A DNA stretch of 64,000 bases, taken from positions 124,001 to 188,000 of the forward strand of contig JAEYNP010000013.1 of assembly GCA_023412495.1 (NCBI GenBank). Reading direction: 5' to 3'. Shown here piece after piece: positions 54,664 through 63,976 of this stretch (positions within the stretch are counted from its first letter, which is position 1; every line of letters begins with the position of its first letter). Under the pieces are notes generated by a model. That model was given only the letters and a program-made list of their open reading frames with translations, was not told the origin of the DNA and ran no database searches. The translations under genes were made by a program, and so were the position numbers. The DNA is from Pseudomonadota bacterium (lineage in GTDB: Bacteria; Desulfobacterota; Desulfobulbia; Desulfobulbales; Desulfocapsaceae).

Positions 54664-54925
54664 CGCTGACACCTCGTTTATTTTCTAGAACCTCCGACGG
54701 TATTCTCTCTCCCTCGGAAACTACAAGCTGAAGGAAGATATCCGCATTGCCCTTTTCGTCACATACTATAGGTCGGGCTCAGCAGATGCGCAAACGGTCC
54801 CGAAGCTCCGGGTGGATCTGCCTGCACTGACGGGAGGCCGCAAAAGGTATCGCGGCGGACAGCGAATTTCGACTGCTTGCTCCATCATTCGTTGCATTAA
54901 CCGATCCCTATGGTAACGTTGCCGG

Positions 54926-56326
54926 ATGCAAATAAAAAACCTCCGTCACCCCGATCTCCGCATTGACAGGTTCGCCTCTTCTCCGGGTGAAGCCTGGTGT
55001 TTTTTGGGCGGCAACCGTTCAGGCCTCGATCAATTCGTCGCGCTGCTTTCGGATAGGCTTGCAGGGTTCACGGCGGAAGTCCTGCAACTTCCCGAAAACA
55101 TGGCCGCTTTGACCTTTCAGACCCAGCAGCAACTCTTCGAGGATGAGCTGCGCAACGACGACAGCGACTTTCAGGAGGCCCCCGACCCCGGCACGCTGGT
55201 CCGGGAGTTTCTGCCCGATCACGGAAAGTTTCTCCCGCTGCTCGAAGCCTTCCGGATGGAGCACTGCCTCGATCTGGGCTACCGGCAACTCAGTTCCGGA
55301 CAGGCAAGAAAGGTGCTGTTGCTGCGGGAGTTGCTGTCCGGCGCCACCTCCCTGCTCGTCCAGAATCCTTACGACGGGCTTGATCAAACAAGCTGCAGGG
55401 AGCTGAACCGAGCGTTCGAGCACCTGATCGGCACCGGCATCGAACTCCTGATAACCGTCAGCACGACGAGCGATATCCCATACTGGTGCAGTCATCTTGC
55501 GCTGATCCAAGGGGGACGGCTGGACCAGGCCGGCCCGAAAGAGCGGATACTACCCTTGATTGGCGACGGTTGGAGGACTTCCGTCCCGGTTACGGATGAA
55601 ACCATCGCGGCGGTCTTCCTCAAGCCGGGAGTCACCCATACCACGGAAAAAACCCGGGAAGAACTGGTGTACCTGCGGAACGGCTTTGCCGGCTACGGCG
55701 ACAGGCTCCTCTTCTCCGGCCTCGATCTCACCATCCTGACCGGCGACCACACCCTGATCACCGGCCCGAACGGCTGCGGCAAGTCCACGTTCCTTGACAT
55801 GATCACCGGGGACAACTCGAAATGCTACGCCAACGACCTGCGGGTCTTCGGGAGAAGGCGGGGCACCGGCGAGTCGATCTGGGAGATCAAGAAGCGGATG
55901 GGCATCATCTCCCCGGCCCTGCACCGCGACCACCGGATCCCCGGCAGCGCGCTGCAGGTCGTGCTCTCCGGTCTGTTCGACTCCATCGGGCTGTACCGGA
56001 AGGTTGCGCCTCCAGCGGTGCGCACCGCCCGGCTGTGGCTCGCCTGGATCGATCTCGCTGAAAAGGCCGAAACTCCGTTTCGGCGGCTGAGCTTCGCCGA
56101 GCAGCGCCAGGTCCTCATCGCCCGGGCCCTGATCAAGCGGCCGAAACTGCTCATCCTCGATGAGCCGACCCAGGGGTTGGACGACATCAACCGCACCAGG
56201 TTTCTCGAACTGATGGAAAAGGCCGCGGCCGAGGAGATCACCACCATGCTCTTCGTCAGTCACCGGCTGGACGAGCATCAACCTTTTTTCCGCCGCCGGA
56301 TCGAACTCGACGCCTACGCCCCATGA
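54926..56326 (+). CDS. modF: Two-domain ABC ATPase, ModF-like
   Basis: The 466-residue cytoplasmic protein has two ABC domains. The N-terminal one is degenerate (GGNRSGLDQF at Walker A, LSSGQARKV signature). The C-terminal one is intact: GPNGCGKST, LSFAEQRQVLIARAL, LLILDEPTQGLDDINR. The string FGRRRGTGESIWEIKKRMGIISPALH is typical of ModF. ModF has been tied to molybdate metabolism, but its role is unsettled and it has no membrane partner here. A molybdenum enzyme is encoded at 28619-31303. Confidence 0.85.
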   Translation: MQIKNLRHPDLRIDRFASSPGEAWCFLGGNRSGLDQFVALLSDRLAGFTAEVLQLPENMAALTFQTQQQLFEDELRNDDSDFQEAPDPGTLVREFLPDHGKFLPLLEAFRMEHCLDLGYRQLSSGQARKVLLLRELLSGATSLLVQNPYDGLDQTSCRELNRAFEHLIGTGIELLITVSTTSDIPYWCSHLALIQGGRLDQAGPKERILPLIGDGWRTSVPVTDETIAAVFLKPGVTHTTEKTREELVYLRNGFAGYGDRLLFSGLDLTILTGDHTLITGPNGCGKSTFLDMITGDNSKCYANDLRVFGRRRGTGESIWEIKKRMGIISPALHRDHRIPGSALQVVLSGLFDSIGLYRKVAPPAVRTARLWLAWIDLAEKAETPFRRLSFAEQRQVLIARALIKRPKLLILDEPTQGLDDINRTRFLELMEKAAAEEITTMLFVSHRLDEHQPFFRRRIELDAYAP

Positions 56327-56384
56327 TTACCCCTGTGCCAAGATCCACCCGGCCGTTGAGGCAGAAGACATCCGTAAGAACAAT

Positions 56385-58814
56385 ATGAGGAAAATAAAGA
56401 GAATCTTGACCACTTTATGGTATCGATTGACCATTCCGTCATACCGGGCACTAAAAAAATCAACTCTTTTCGATCCGGAATATTACCTCAATCGTAATCC
56501 TGATGTAGCAGCCCTCGGCATGGATCCCTTGGTTCACTACGTGAGCAATGGACTTGCCGAGGGTCGATTGCCGGGACCTCTCTTTGATGGAGAATGTCGG
56601 AAACCGATTCAAACAGCAAAAAATCATTCCGTTGCAGACAGGTTAAGGCCAAGCCTTTTCGACGATCCTCTTTTGCGCATCCTGCAGGAAAATGGCAGGT
56701 TTGACCTTAACTCGCCCTATTTCGATCCCGAATTCTATTGCGGGAGATACCCGGATGCTGCACCTCATGTCCATGACCCGGTGTTAGCCTACCGCCACTT
56801 TTTTCTTGTCGGGTTAGCCGAAAGGAGGCAGCCGAGCGCATTTTTCGACACAGCATACTATCTGGACAAGACTCCGATCCTGTATGAGCAGGGGCGCGAT
56901 CCCTTGAGTCATTACCTTGTGTTCGGCATCGAGGAGGGAAAGAGCCCCTCCCCACTCTTCGATCCCAGGTATTACTGCAAAACCTGCGATACAGGCAGCG
57001 AAAAGGATCCCTTTGCCCACTATCTGCGCCACGAGCCGGACTCGGACAACCGTCCCTGCGCCTGGTTCGATCCGGTCTTCTACCGGGAGAGATACCTCGC
57101 AACCGTAGACCGGCGGGACTCGCCCCTTAAGCACTACCTGCAGCAGGGTGTCGGTGCAAAGGCTTACCCCAATCGGGAGGTCGCGGAACTGGCCGCAAAA
57201 CCACTGATCTCCGTGGTCGTGCCGGTCTACAACGTGGCCCCCGCCTACCTGAACAGCTGCATCCGCTCGGTCCTCTATCAATCGTATCCCCACTGGGAAC
57301 TGTGTCTCGCCGACGACTGCAGCACCGATCCCGAAGTCCGGCCCCTGCTGGAACAGTGGTCGGGCACCGACCGCCGGATAAAGATAACCCTGCTGTCAGA
57401 AAATGTCGGGATCTCCGCGGCCACCAATACCGCCGCAGCCCTGGCGACAGGGGAATACCTGGCATTCCTCGACAACGACGACGAGCTGGCCCCGGAGGCC
57501 CTCTTTACTTTTGTCCGGGCAATAGCGGAAGGAGCCGACCTGCTGTACAGCGACGAGGACCTGATCGGCGCCGACGGAACCCGCTTCAGCGTCTTTCGCA
57601 AACCCGGCTTCAACCGGGAACTGCTGCTCTGCCACAACTATGTCACCCATTGCGTTGTGGCACAAAAAGTCCTGTTCGACCGGGTCGGCGGCTGCGCCGG
57701 AGAGATGAACGGCGCCCAGGACCACGATCTGTTCTTGAAACTTGCCGAGCACGCCCGAAAGATTACGCACATTCCCGAGATTCTCTACCACTGGCGTGCC
57801 TCGGAATCCTCGACCAGCATCAACCACTCGCAGAAAGGATACGCCGACGAGGCCGGGCGCAAGAGCGTGGCGGGCGCTTTTGACCGGCGCGGAATCGCGG
57901 GGAAGGTGGAGTTTACGGATTTGAAGTTCTTTTACCGGGCCCGGAGAGTCCTGCCGCCGAATCCATCGGTCAGCGTGCTGGTGCATTTTCGACGATCCTT
58001 CGACGAATTCGAACCATGGCTCACCCGGCTCTTATCCACCGCCGGCGTGGAGGTCGGCCAGCTCGTCATTGCGGGCGAATCCCGTGAACTTTTGGAAGCA
58101 GCAAATAAGGCTGGAACCGCAGCCGGCACCGAAATTGAGTGCCTCATGGTGCCTCCGGATATCGGACCGGCAGCCGCCTATAATGAGGCAATCGCTACTC
58201 TCCGCGGAGAATTCGTCGTCCTGGCCGACTGTTTTCTCGATGCTCCCTGTGACGGCTGGCTGGCGGCTCTGCTCGAATACGCCGCACAGGAAGATGTGGG
58301 CTTTGTCGGCGGCAAAGTAGACTATCCGTCCGATCTTATCGAAGTTACCCCCATTCCCGACTGCACCGTTACTTCTCCCTCCTATTACGCCCGTTTTGTC
58401 GCCAACTGTTCTATCCTGATGAACGGACTGCAGTGCTCTCAGGAAGTGCGAAGCATGACCGGCGAAATCTGCCTCATCCGCACGGACCTTTTGCGCGAGG
58501 CGGGCTGTTTCCGAGCCGCTGATTTCCCCCTGTTGTTTTTTGTTCAGGATCTGGCCTTCCGGTTGCACCTTCAGGGCAGGACCCATATCTACACCCCTTG
58601 CTGCGCATGGACCATGACCGCCGCCCGACAGGACGACCCGGAATCGCGGCTCGTATTGGAAAAGGAACGTTTTCAACGGCAATGGTCAATGCTCCTCAGC
58701 CAGGGAGATCCTTTTTACAATACAGGACTGCTCGTCGACCGGGAGCTTTCGCTCCCTGCATTCCAAGCCTGGCTGGTCGGTCCTTACGCCAACTCGACCC
58801 ATTTTTCCACCTGA
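56385..58814 (+). CDS. Family 2 glycosyltransferase with N-terminal repeated domain
   Basis: About 809 residues. The first 260 contain several copies of a roughly 45-residue unit of the type FDPEYYLNRNPDVAAL...PLVHYVSNGLAEGR (others: FDTAYYLDKTPIL, FDPRYYCKTC, FDPVFYRERY). A GT-A domain follows: ISVVVPVYNV, ADDCSTD, FLDNDDELAPEA (DxD-like) and DLLYSDEDLIG. A second region from about 525 looks like a further degenerate transferase-like domain (SVLVHFRR, GEFVVLADCFLDAP). It probably adds sugars to a surface polysaccharide or glycoprotein; substrate unknown. Confidence 0.88.
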   Translation: MRKIKRILTTLWYRLTIPSYRALKKSTLFDPEYYLNRNPDVAALGMDPLVHYVSNGLAEGRLPGPLFDGECRKPIQTAKNHSVADRLRPSLFDDPLLRILQENGRFDLNSPYFDPEFYCGRYPDAAPHVHDPVLAYRHFFLVGLAERRQPSAFFDTAYYLDKTPILYEQGRDPLSHYLVFGIEEGKSPSPLFDPRYYCKTCDTGSEKDPFAHYLRHEPDSDNRPCAWFDPVFYRERYLATVDRRDSPLKHYLQQGVGAKAYPNREVAELAAKPLISVVVPVYNVAPAYLNSCIRSVLYQSYPHWELCLADDCSTDPEVRPLLEQWSGTDRRIKITLLSENVGISAATNTAAALATGEYLAFLDNDDELAPEALFTFVRAIAEGADLLYSDEDLIGADGTRFSVFRKPGFNRELLLCHNYVTHCVVAQKVLFDRVGGCAGEMNGAQDHDLFLKLAEHARKITHIPEILYHWRASESSTSINHSQKGYADEAGRKSVAGAFDRRGIAGKVEFTDLKFFYRARRVLPPNPSVSVLVHFRRSFDEFEPWLTRLLSTAGVEVGQLVIAGESRELLEAANKAGTAAGTEIECLMVPPDIGPAAAYNEAIATLRGEFVVLADCFLDAPCDGWLAALLEYAAQEDVGFVGGKVDYPSDLIEVTPIPDCTVTSPSYYARFVANCSILMNGLQCSQEVRSMTGEICLIRTDLLREAGCFRAADFPLLFFVQDLAFRLHLQGRTHIYTPCCAWTMTAARQDDPESRLVLEKERFQRQWSMLLSQGDPFYNTGLLVDRELSLPAFQAWLVGPYANSTHFST

Positions 58815-58825
58815 AAGGAGATTTT

Positions 58826-59359
58826 ATGGACGAAGATGTTCACGGCAAAAACTTCCTGGAAGAACTCTATCGCCGAACGAAGGGCGATCCGGCGGCGCAG
58901 GTGTCCATGTATGAGGTGGGAGCAGCTATCGGCCTGAACAAAGGTGAGGCGGGAAGTCTTGCCGAATCCCTGATCGTCGATGGTCTGGTGGAGCTGAAGA
59001 CCCTGGCCGGAGGTATCGGTATCACCGAGGAAGGCCTCGCCGACTTGGGTCTGGCCGCTCCTACTGCACAACCAGTGGAAGCAGGTCTCTCTCTCAGTCT
59101 CGGACCGATCGCCAACGAGCAGGACCGGCAGACGGTCGCCGAACTGCTCCGACAGATCCGGGAGGCCGTTTCCGGCCGAGCCCTTGCCTATGACTACCTG
59201 GAAGAAATAGTTATTGACCTCAAAACGGTGGAATTGCACCTGCTTTCGCCGAAACCGAAAGTCCCTGTGCTGCGCGAGCTGTTCCGTTCGCTGCAAGGCG
59301 CCCTTGCCGCCGCGGAAATGAGGGACGCGGCGGCGATGCTGCAGGCGATCAACCATTAA
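58826..59359 (+). CDS. Small helical protein with winged-helix-like N-terminus
   Basis: The 177-residue cytoplasmic protein is not recognised with confidence. Residues 18-75 (DPAAQVSMYEVGAAIGLNK, SLAESLIVDGLVELKTLAGGIGITEEGLADL) look like a helix-turn-helix plus wing as in small archaeal-type or MarR-like regulators. The C-terminal half is amphipathic helix. ATG 58826 has GAAAGGAG before it; the frame open further upstream lies inside the glycosyltransferase gene, which ends 11 bases earlier, so the genes are likely co-transcribed. Confidence 0.7.
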   Translation: MDEDVHGKNFLEELYRRTKGDPAAQVSMYEVGAAIGLNKGEAGSLAESLIVDGLVELKTLAGGIGITEEGLADLGLAAPTAQPVEAGLSLSLGPIANEQDRQTVAELLRQIREAVSGRALAYDYLEEIVIDLKTVELHLLSPKPKVPVLRELFRSLQGALAAAEMRDAAAMLQAINH

Positions 59360-59405
59360 CGAAAAATCAATGAAGAATCCGATATGCCCGGATTGAGGTG
59401 AAAAT

Positions 59406-60107
59406 ATGAAAACCATCGGTCTTCTTGGCGGAATGAGCTGGGAAAGCACAGCCAACTACTACCGACTGCTCAACCAAGGCATCAACAAAAGACTCAGTGG
59501 CCTCCACTCGGCCAGAATAGCCATGGTGAGCGTCGATTTTGCGCCCCTGGAACAGTTCATGCGCCAGGGCAATTGGCTCGAGTGCGGCAAAATCCTGGTT
59601 GAATCGGCCCGCAGCGTCGAAGCGGCCGGCGCCGACTTCCTGCTCATCTGCACCAACACCATGCATAAGCTCGCCCCGGCCATAGCCGACGCCATCTCCA
59701 TCCCGCTCCTGCACATCGCCGATGCCACAGCCGTGGCGATCAAGACCCAGAACTTCAAAACGGTCGGCCTGCTCGGCACCAGATTCACCATGGAGGAGGA
59801 TTTTTACCGCGACCGACTGACGTCGAACCACGGTCTCAGGGTGATAATTCCCTCCGCGCCGGACCGTCACCTGGTTGACCGCATCATCTTCGATGAGTTG
59901 TGCCGGGGGATTGTCAAAGAGGAATCGCGGATACACTACTTTCGCATCATGGCAGAGATGGTCGGCCGGGGCGCCGAGGCGATCATTGCCGGATGCACCG
60001 AGATCGGCCTGCTGATCAGCCCGGAACAGGCGCCGCGTCCCCTGTTTGACACGACCGTGATACATGTCGACGAGGCAATTCGGATGGCTTTTCTGGAGGA
60101 TGGGTGA
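59406..60107 (+). CDS. Aspartate/glutamate racemase family protein
   Basis: The 233-residue protein has the two-Cys racemase pattern: Cys82 in LICTNTMHKLAP and Cys197 in IIAGCTEIGLL, with the N-terminal GLLGGMSWEST typical of the aspartate-racemase branch. Both catalytic Cys are present, so it should be active on an acidic amino acid or a related substrate. It follows the small helical protein on the same strand. GGTGAAAAT precedes the ATG. Confidence 0.92.
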   Translation: MKTIGLLGGMSWESTANYYRLLNQGINKRLSGLHSARIAMVSVDFAPLEQFMRQGNWLECGKILVESARSVEAAGADFLLICTNTMHKLAPAIADAISIPLLHIADATAVAIKTQNFKTVGLLGTRFTMEEDFYRDRLTSNHGLRVIIPSAPDRHLVDRIIFDELCRGIVKEESRIHYFRIMAEMVGRGAEAIIAGCTEIGLLISPEQAPRPLFDTTVIHVDEAIRMAFLEDG

Positions 60108-60348
60108 CCGTTGCGCAGTAGCAGCTGAAGCAGCTTATGACGTTAGGCATTTCTACACGCTAACACCGCCAAGGCGTAATTCTTACCCTTTTCCTATTAC
60201 CTTGGGTAGATTTTACCCTCGTCCGTCACAGCATGTTGCTCGGGACGACATTTTTCGTCCCCTCATTCAAGGGAGGATTCGCCTGTCACGCAGGTATTTC
60301 CTGAGCTCATCCGGCTGACCTGGATAAGCACCCTCACGAAATCATTTC

Positions 60349-60463
60349 TAATGCGGGGCTGAGGCCCGCAACCCAAGGCTGTTATCCCCCCACATCAGAG
60401 GGATAAGTACCTTCACAGAATTCATTTCAAAAAACAAGAAACGAATTTCTGAGGCACTTATTA
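60349..60463 (-). repeat. R1 dispersed repeat, copy j
   Basis: On the minus strand: AAGTGCCTCAGAAATTCGTTTC, partner arm GAATTCTGTGAAGGTAC, a shortened CCCTCTGATGTGGGGGG, then TTGGGTTGCGGGCCTCAGCCCCGC. It ends about 20 bases before the sigma-54 promoter of the last operon. Confidence 0.8.
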
Positions 60464-60483
60464 ACCGAAGAGGGGATGACATC

Positions 60484-60499
60484 TGGCATGGCCTTTGCT
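60484..60499 (+). promoter_or_regulatory. Sigma-54 promoter (-24/-12) of the kinase-lipoprotein-regulator operon
   Basis: TGGCATGGCCTTTGCT: GG and GC exactly 12 bases apart, near-perfect TGGCAT at -24 and perfect TTGCT at -12. It lies 47 bases before the ATG of the kinase, leaving room for a short leader. In enterobacteria the equivalent qseE/glrK gene also has a sigma-54 promoter. Confidence 0.8.
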
Positions 60500-60545
60500 A
60501 AAATCAACTGGCTGACTATAGATCCCGGACAAACAGGAGCACGCA

Positions 60546-62048
60546 ATGGCTTTGAAAATCAGCATCAGGCAGAAGCTTGCGCTCATCTTTTTTCTCTTCT
60601 TCCTGATATTTTCGGGGACAGTTTCCATCCTGCTCGTAAACGTCCGGGAAATGGTCGAGACCACCGAACTCATTGTCAGCAAAAACAAAAAAATAGCTGA
60701 AATATCCGAGGGTATCCTGGCCAGCCTCCTGGATATGGACGCCCACCACAAAAAACTGAAGCTATTAAAGAAGAGCCGCTATTCAGAATATTTCGAGCAG
60801 TCGATGACCGACTTTGAATCGGCTCTTGCCCAGGCCGTCCAGCTCACATCACCATCACCAGGACTTCCAGGAGGCAACACTTCTCTCTGGAGCCAGCTCC
60901 AATTCAGCTACAGCCGCCACAAGGAGGGCCGCTGGGACGGATCTGACGCCGGACAGCATTGGGTTACCGAGCAGGTCCTGAGCCTCTGGATCGACACCAT
61001 CGATAAGGCCAAGCGCCAGAATCAACAGGATATCGAACTGGCCCTGCAAGGCCTCAACGAACGAAGCAGAATCAGCGCCAAATACGGACTCTACGGTTTC
61101 GGCATTTCCATCTTGATGGGTGTCTGCGCAATCTGGTTCATCTCCCGATCGATCCTCCTGCCGCTGAAGACACTTTCCCGGGGCCTGAAGCGTATCCCCT
61201 TGGACAAGCAGCATCAGCCCATCTCCCTCAAAGGGGGCGAAGAATTCAGCGAACTCGCAACCGTCTATAACGACATGAGCAGACAACTCCACGAGGAGGA
61301 AACCCTGCGCTCGGAATTCATCGCCACCCTCAGCCATGAGATCCGGACACCTCTTTCCTCAATCCATGAATCCGTCAACATGATTGTCGAGGAAGTGCTT
61401 GGGGCCATCAACGACAAGCAGAGGAAATTTTTGGAAATTGCTGGCCTCGAGCTACGCCGGATAAATAAGCTCCTCAATTATCTGCTGAACGTCTCGGTAC
61501 TCGAGGACGACCACCGTGAGAAGAATTCCGCGGTCGTCGACACCAAACAGCTGGTCCTTGGCAGTGCCGAACTCTTTTATCCTCAGATCAAGACCAAGAA
61601 TCTCAAGCTCAAATTCCTGAGCCTGCACGATTGCCCCGGAGTGTACGGGGTGAAGGAGGAACTGCAGCAGGTTTTTGTCAACATCGTGGGCAACGCCGTG
61701 AAATATTCCCCGGAAAACGGAACAGTTACCGTGTCATGGACAAAGGAGAAAGGCAACAGGTTTCTCCTCTTCCATGTATCCGATGCCGGGCCCGGGATCC
61801 CCGAAGACGAACAATCCCTTATTTTTTCCAAGTACTACCGAACAAAGGATGCCCGTGGGCATCTCGATGGCGTTGGCCTCGGACTCGCCATTGCCAGACG
61901 CATCATCAACAGCTACGGTGGCTCGATCAAGGTTGCCAATAATCCTGGCGCCGGCTGTACTTTCTCTTTTACACTGCCGATCCCGATCAGAACCGGAAAG
62001 GCTCTCTCGCCGAAGGCGGCGGAAAATGTCTGCGTCACTCCCCCATAA
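60546..62048 (+). CDS. Sensor histidine kinase, QseE/GlrK-like
   Basis: A 500-residue membrane kinase: transmembrane helices at about 10-32 and 180-200 enclose a 150-residue helical periplasmic domain, followed by HAMP (about 201-255), the phosphoacceptor His264 in TLSHEIRTPL, and the ATPase domain (NIVGNAVKYSPENG, DAGPGIP, GVGLGLAIARRI). The gene order kinase, lipoprotein, sigma-54 regulator matches qseE-qseG-qseF. In enterobacteria this system senses envelope stress-type cues. CAGGAG lies seven bases before the ATG. Confidence 0.9.
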   Translation: MALKISIRQKLALIFFLFFLIFSGTVSILLVNVREMVETTELIVSKNKKIAEISEGILASLLDMDAHHKKLKLLKKSRYSEYFEQSMTDFESALAQAVQLTSPSPGLPGGNTSLWSQLQFSYSRHKEGRWDGSDAGQHWVTEQVLSLWIDTIDKAKRQNQQDIELALQGLNERSRISAKYGLYGFGISILMGVCAIWFISRSILLPLKTLSRGLKRIPLDKQHQPISLKGGEEFSELATVYNDMSRQLHEEETLRSEFIATLSHEIRTPLSSIHESVNMIVEEVLGAINDKQRKFLEIAGLELRRINKLLNYLLNVSVLEDDHREKNSAVVDTKQLVLGSAELFYPQIKTKNLKLKFLSLHDCPGVYGVKEELQQVFVNIVGNAVKYSPENGTVTVSWTKEKGNRFLLFHVSDAGPGIPEDEQSLIFSKYYRTKDARGHLDGVGLGLAIARRIINSYGGSIKVANNPGAGCTFSFTLPIPIRTGKALSPKAAENVCVTPP

Positions 62049-62051
62049 AAT

Positions 62052-62630
62052 ATGAAATCCCCTCCCCTAAAAGCTTTCACATTGACCAGATTCGCGAACA
62101 CCTCGGTGCTTCTGTATCTTCTGCTCGGCAGCGCCTGCGCCTTTTCTCCTCAATCTGCTCCCCCTGAGCCGCCGGCTTACTTCCAGAGCGATGCGGAACT
62201 CCTGTTCATTAAGGGCGAGTACGAGCAGGCCCTGAGCGAATTTCAACGCATTCATGAAGAAGCAAGCCACACGCCTGAAGATCGAAACCAGGCATTATAC
62301 GGCCTGGCATGCACGCAGATCATCATGGCTCGCACCCATCGGGAATTGGCCGATGGGATCGCCAATCTCGAGAAATGGGATGAAGAAAAAGGAAAAACTC
62401 CTTTTCGCGAGAATCGCCGGCTGTTGATCTTTGCCCTGAAACATCAGAGTGACATCCTGGACCAAAGAAACCAGGAACAGCAACAGCAGGACGACCGGAA
62501 AGACCGCCTTATCGCCAATCAGAAAAAGGAGATAACAAAACTGGTCAAGACTGTAGAAAGATTACAGAAACAACTCGAAGAGCTCGAGGTGATCGACGAG
62601 AAATTCCAGGAAAAAAGAAAGATACTATGA
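62052..62630 (+). CDS. QseG-like outer-membrane lipoprotein
   Basis: The 192-residue protein has a signal peptide ending LLLGSAC; the Cys29 lipobox is slightly unusual (GSAC rather than LAGC-type). The mature part has a TPR-like helical pair (DAELLFIKGEYEQALSEFQRI, YGLACTQIIMA), then a Gln-rich coiled coil (NQEQQQQDD through LQKQLEELE). QseG in enterobacteria interacts with the periplasmic part of the kinase. It lies 3 bases after the kinase gene, and its stop overlaps the regulator start (ATGA). Confidence 0.8.
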   Translation: MKSPPLKAFTLTRFANTSVLLYLLLGSACAFSPQSAPPEPPAYFQSDAELLFIKGEYEQALSEFQRIHEEASHTPEDRNQALYGLACTQIIMARTHRELADGIANLEKWDEEKGKTPFRENRRLLIFALKHQSDILDQRNQEQQQQDDRKDRLIANQKKEITKLVKTVERLQKQLEELEVIDEKFQEKRKIL

Positions 62631-63976
62631 GCGAGCCGGGACGAATTCTCATTGTAGACGATGATCAGAGTATCCTCGAGGTTCTTGAAGCGAGGCTCCA
62701 GGCCGCCGGTTTCGAGGTCTATCGAGCATCGAACGGGCCGGCCGCCCTCGAACTCCTGAAGAACAGGCCGGTGGATATCCTTGTTACAGACATGAAAATG
62801 CCGGAAATGAGCGGCATGGAACTCTTTGCCGAGGCCTCCGCAATCCTGCCCAAGCTGCCGGTCATCTTTCTCACCGCCTACGGAACCATACCCGATGCAG
62901 TGATCGCGGTGAAGGCAGGAGCCGTCGACTATCTGACCAAGCCATTCGACGGCAAGGAACTGGTGAAAAAGATCAGGAATATTCTTACCGCAGCCGAAAG
63001 ATCGCAACCGCCCGCCCAGTCGCAGACCGACGACAACGGTTTCATCTGGGGCACGAGTGTCAGCATGCAGGACCTCAAAGCCACCCTGCAGAAAGTGGCC
63101 GGCAGCAACGCCAATGTCCTCATCCTTGGCGAGAGCGGGGTGGGCAAGGAATATATCGCAAAACTCCTGCACCATACAAGCAGCAGGCGCAACCATCCCT
63201 ATATAGTGGTAGACTGCGGCTCGACCCCCGCGGGGATTCTGGAAAGCGAACTCTTCGGTCATGTCAGGGGCTCCTTCACCCATGCCATCCAGGACAAGAA
63301 AGGGCTGATCGAGGCGGCCCACGGCGGCACCCTCTTTCTCGATGAGATCGGCAATATCTCCGCGGAAATGCAGAGCCGGCTCCTGCGTTTCCTTGAGGAA
63401 AGGAAAATCCGTCAGGTGGGCGCCATCAAGGAGAAGAGCGTCGACTGCCGGGTAGTCGCCGCGACTAACGCAGATCTGAAGAAGGCCGTCGAGGAGGGAA
63501 CCTTCCGTCAGGATCTGTATTATCGCCTGAAGGTGGTGACTCTGCTGATCCCGCCGCTACGGGAGCGTAGGGGAGACATCCCCGAGCTGGCCCGCTACTT
63601 TGTGGACGATTATTGCCGACGCAACAACATTGCGCCGTGCATCCTGCCGAAAGAGACCCTGCAGTGGCTGCAGAGCCTGAACTGGCCCGGCAACGTCCGG
63701 GAATTGAAAAATGCCCTGCAGACCGGTATCATCCTCTGCCGCGACAATCGCATCATGCCGGAAGATCTCCAGTTGGACGACGAACCCGAGGGGCCGTTCA
63801 CCCCGCTCGAGGACGACTTCACCATGGAACAGAGCGAGAAGGAGGCGATAATCCGGGCGCTGAAACAGGCCAAAGGTGTGAAGAAGGACGCCGCGGAGCT
63901 TCTCGGCATCAGCCGCCGTGCCATCCAGTACAAGAGCAAGAAGTACAAACTCGATACTTCGCAGTTCAAGGATTGA
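62627..63976 (+). CDS. Sigma-54 response regulator, QseF/GlrR-like, with altered GAFTGA loop
   Basis: The 449-residue protein has a receiver with Asp55 (ILVTDMKMP), an AAA+ domain with Walker A GESGVGKE (168-175) and Walker B TLFLDE, an arginine-finger region, and a Fis-type helix-turn-helix (GVKKDAAELLGISRRAIQYK). The loop that contacts sigma-54 is GSFTHA (215-220) rather than GAFTGA: the fifth residue, normally Gly, is His. In NtrC-type proteins changes there usually block open-complex formation. The family assignment is otherwise clear from the operon and domains. Confidence 0.9.
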   Translation: MSEPGRILIVDDDQSILEVLEARLQAAGFEVYRASNGPAALELLKNRPVDILVTDMKMPEMSGMELFAEASAILPKLPVIFLTAYGTIPDAVIAVKAGAVDYLTKPFDGKELVKKIRNILTAAERSQPPAQSQTDDNGFIWGTSVSMQDLKATLQKVAGSNANVLILGESGVGKEYIAKLLHHTSSRRNHPYIVVDCGSTPAGILESELFGHVRGSFTHAIQDKKGLIEAAHGGTLFLDEIGNISAEMQSRLLRFLEERKIRQVGAIKEKSVDCRVVAATNADLKKAVEEGTFRQDLYYRLKVVTLLIPPLRERRGDIPELARYFVDDYCRRNNIAPCILPKETLQWLQSLNWPGNVRELKNALQTGIILCRDNRIMPEDLQLDDEPEGPFTPLEDDFTMEQSEKEAIIRALKQAKGVKKDAAELLGISRRAIQYKSKKYKLDTSQFKD

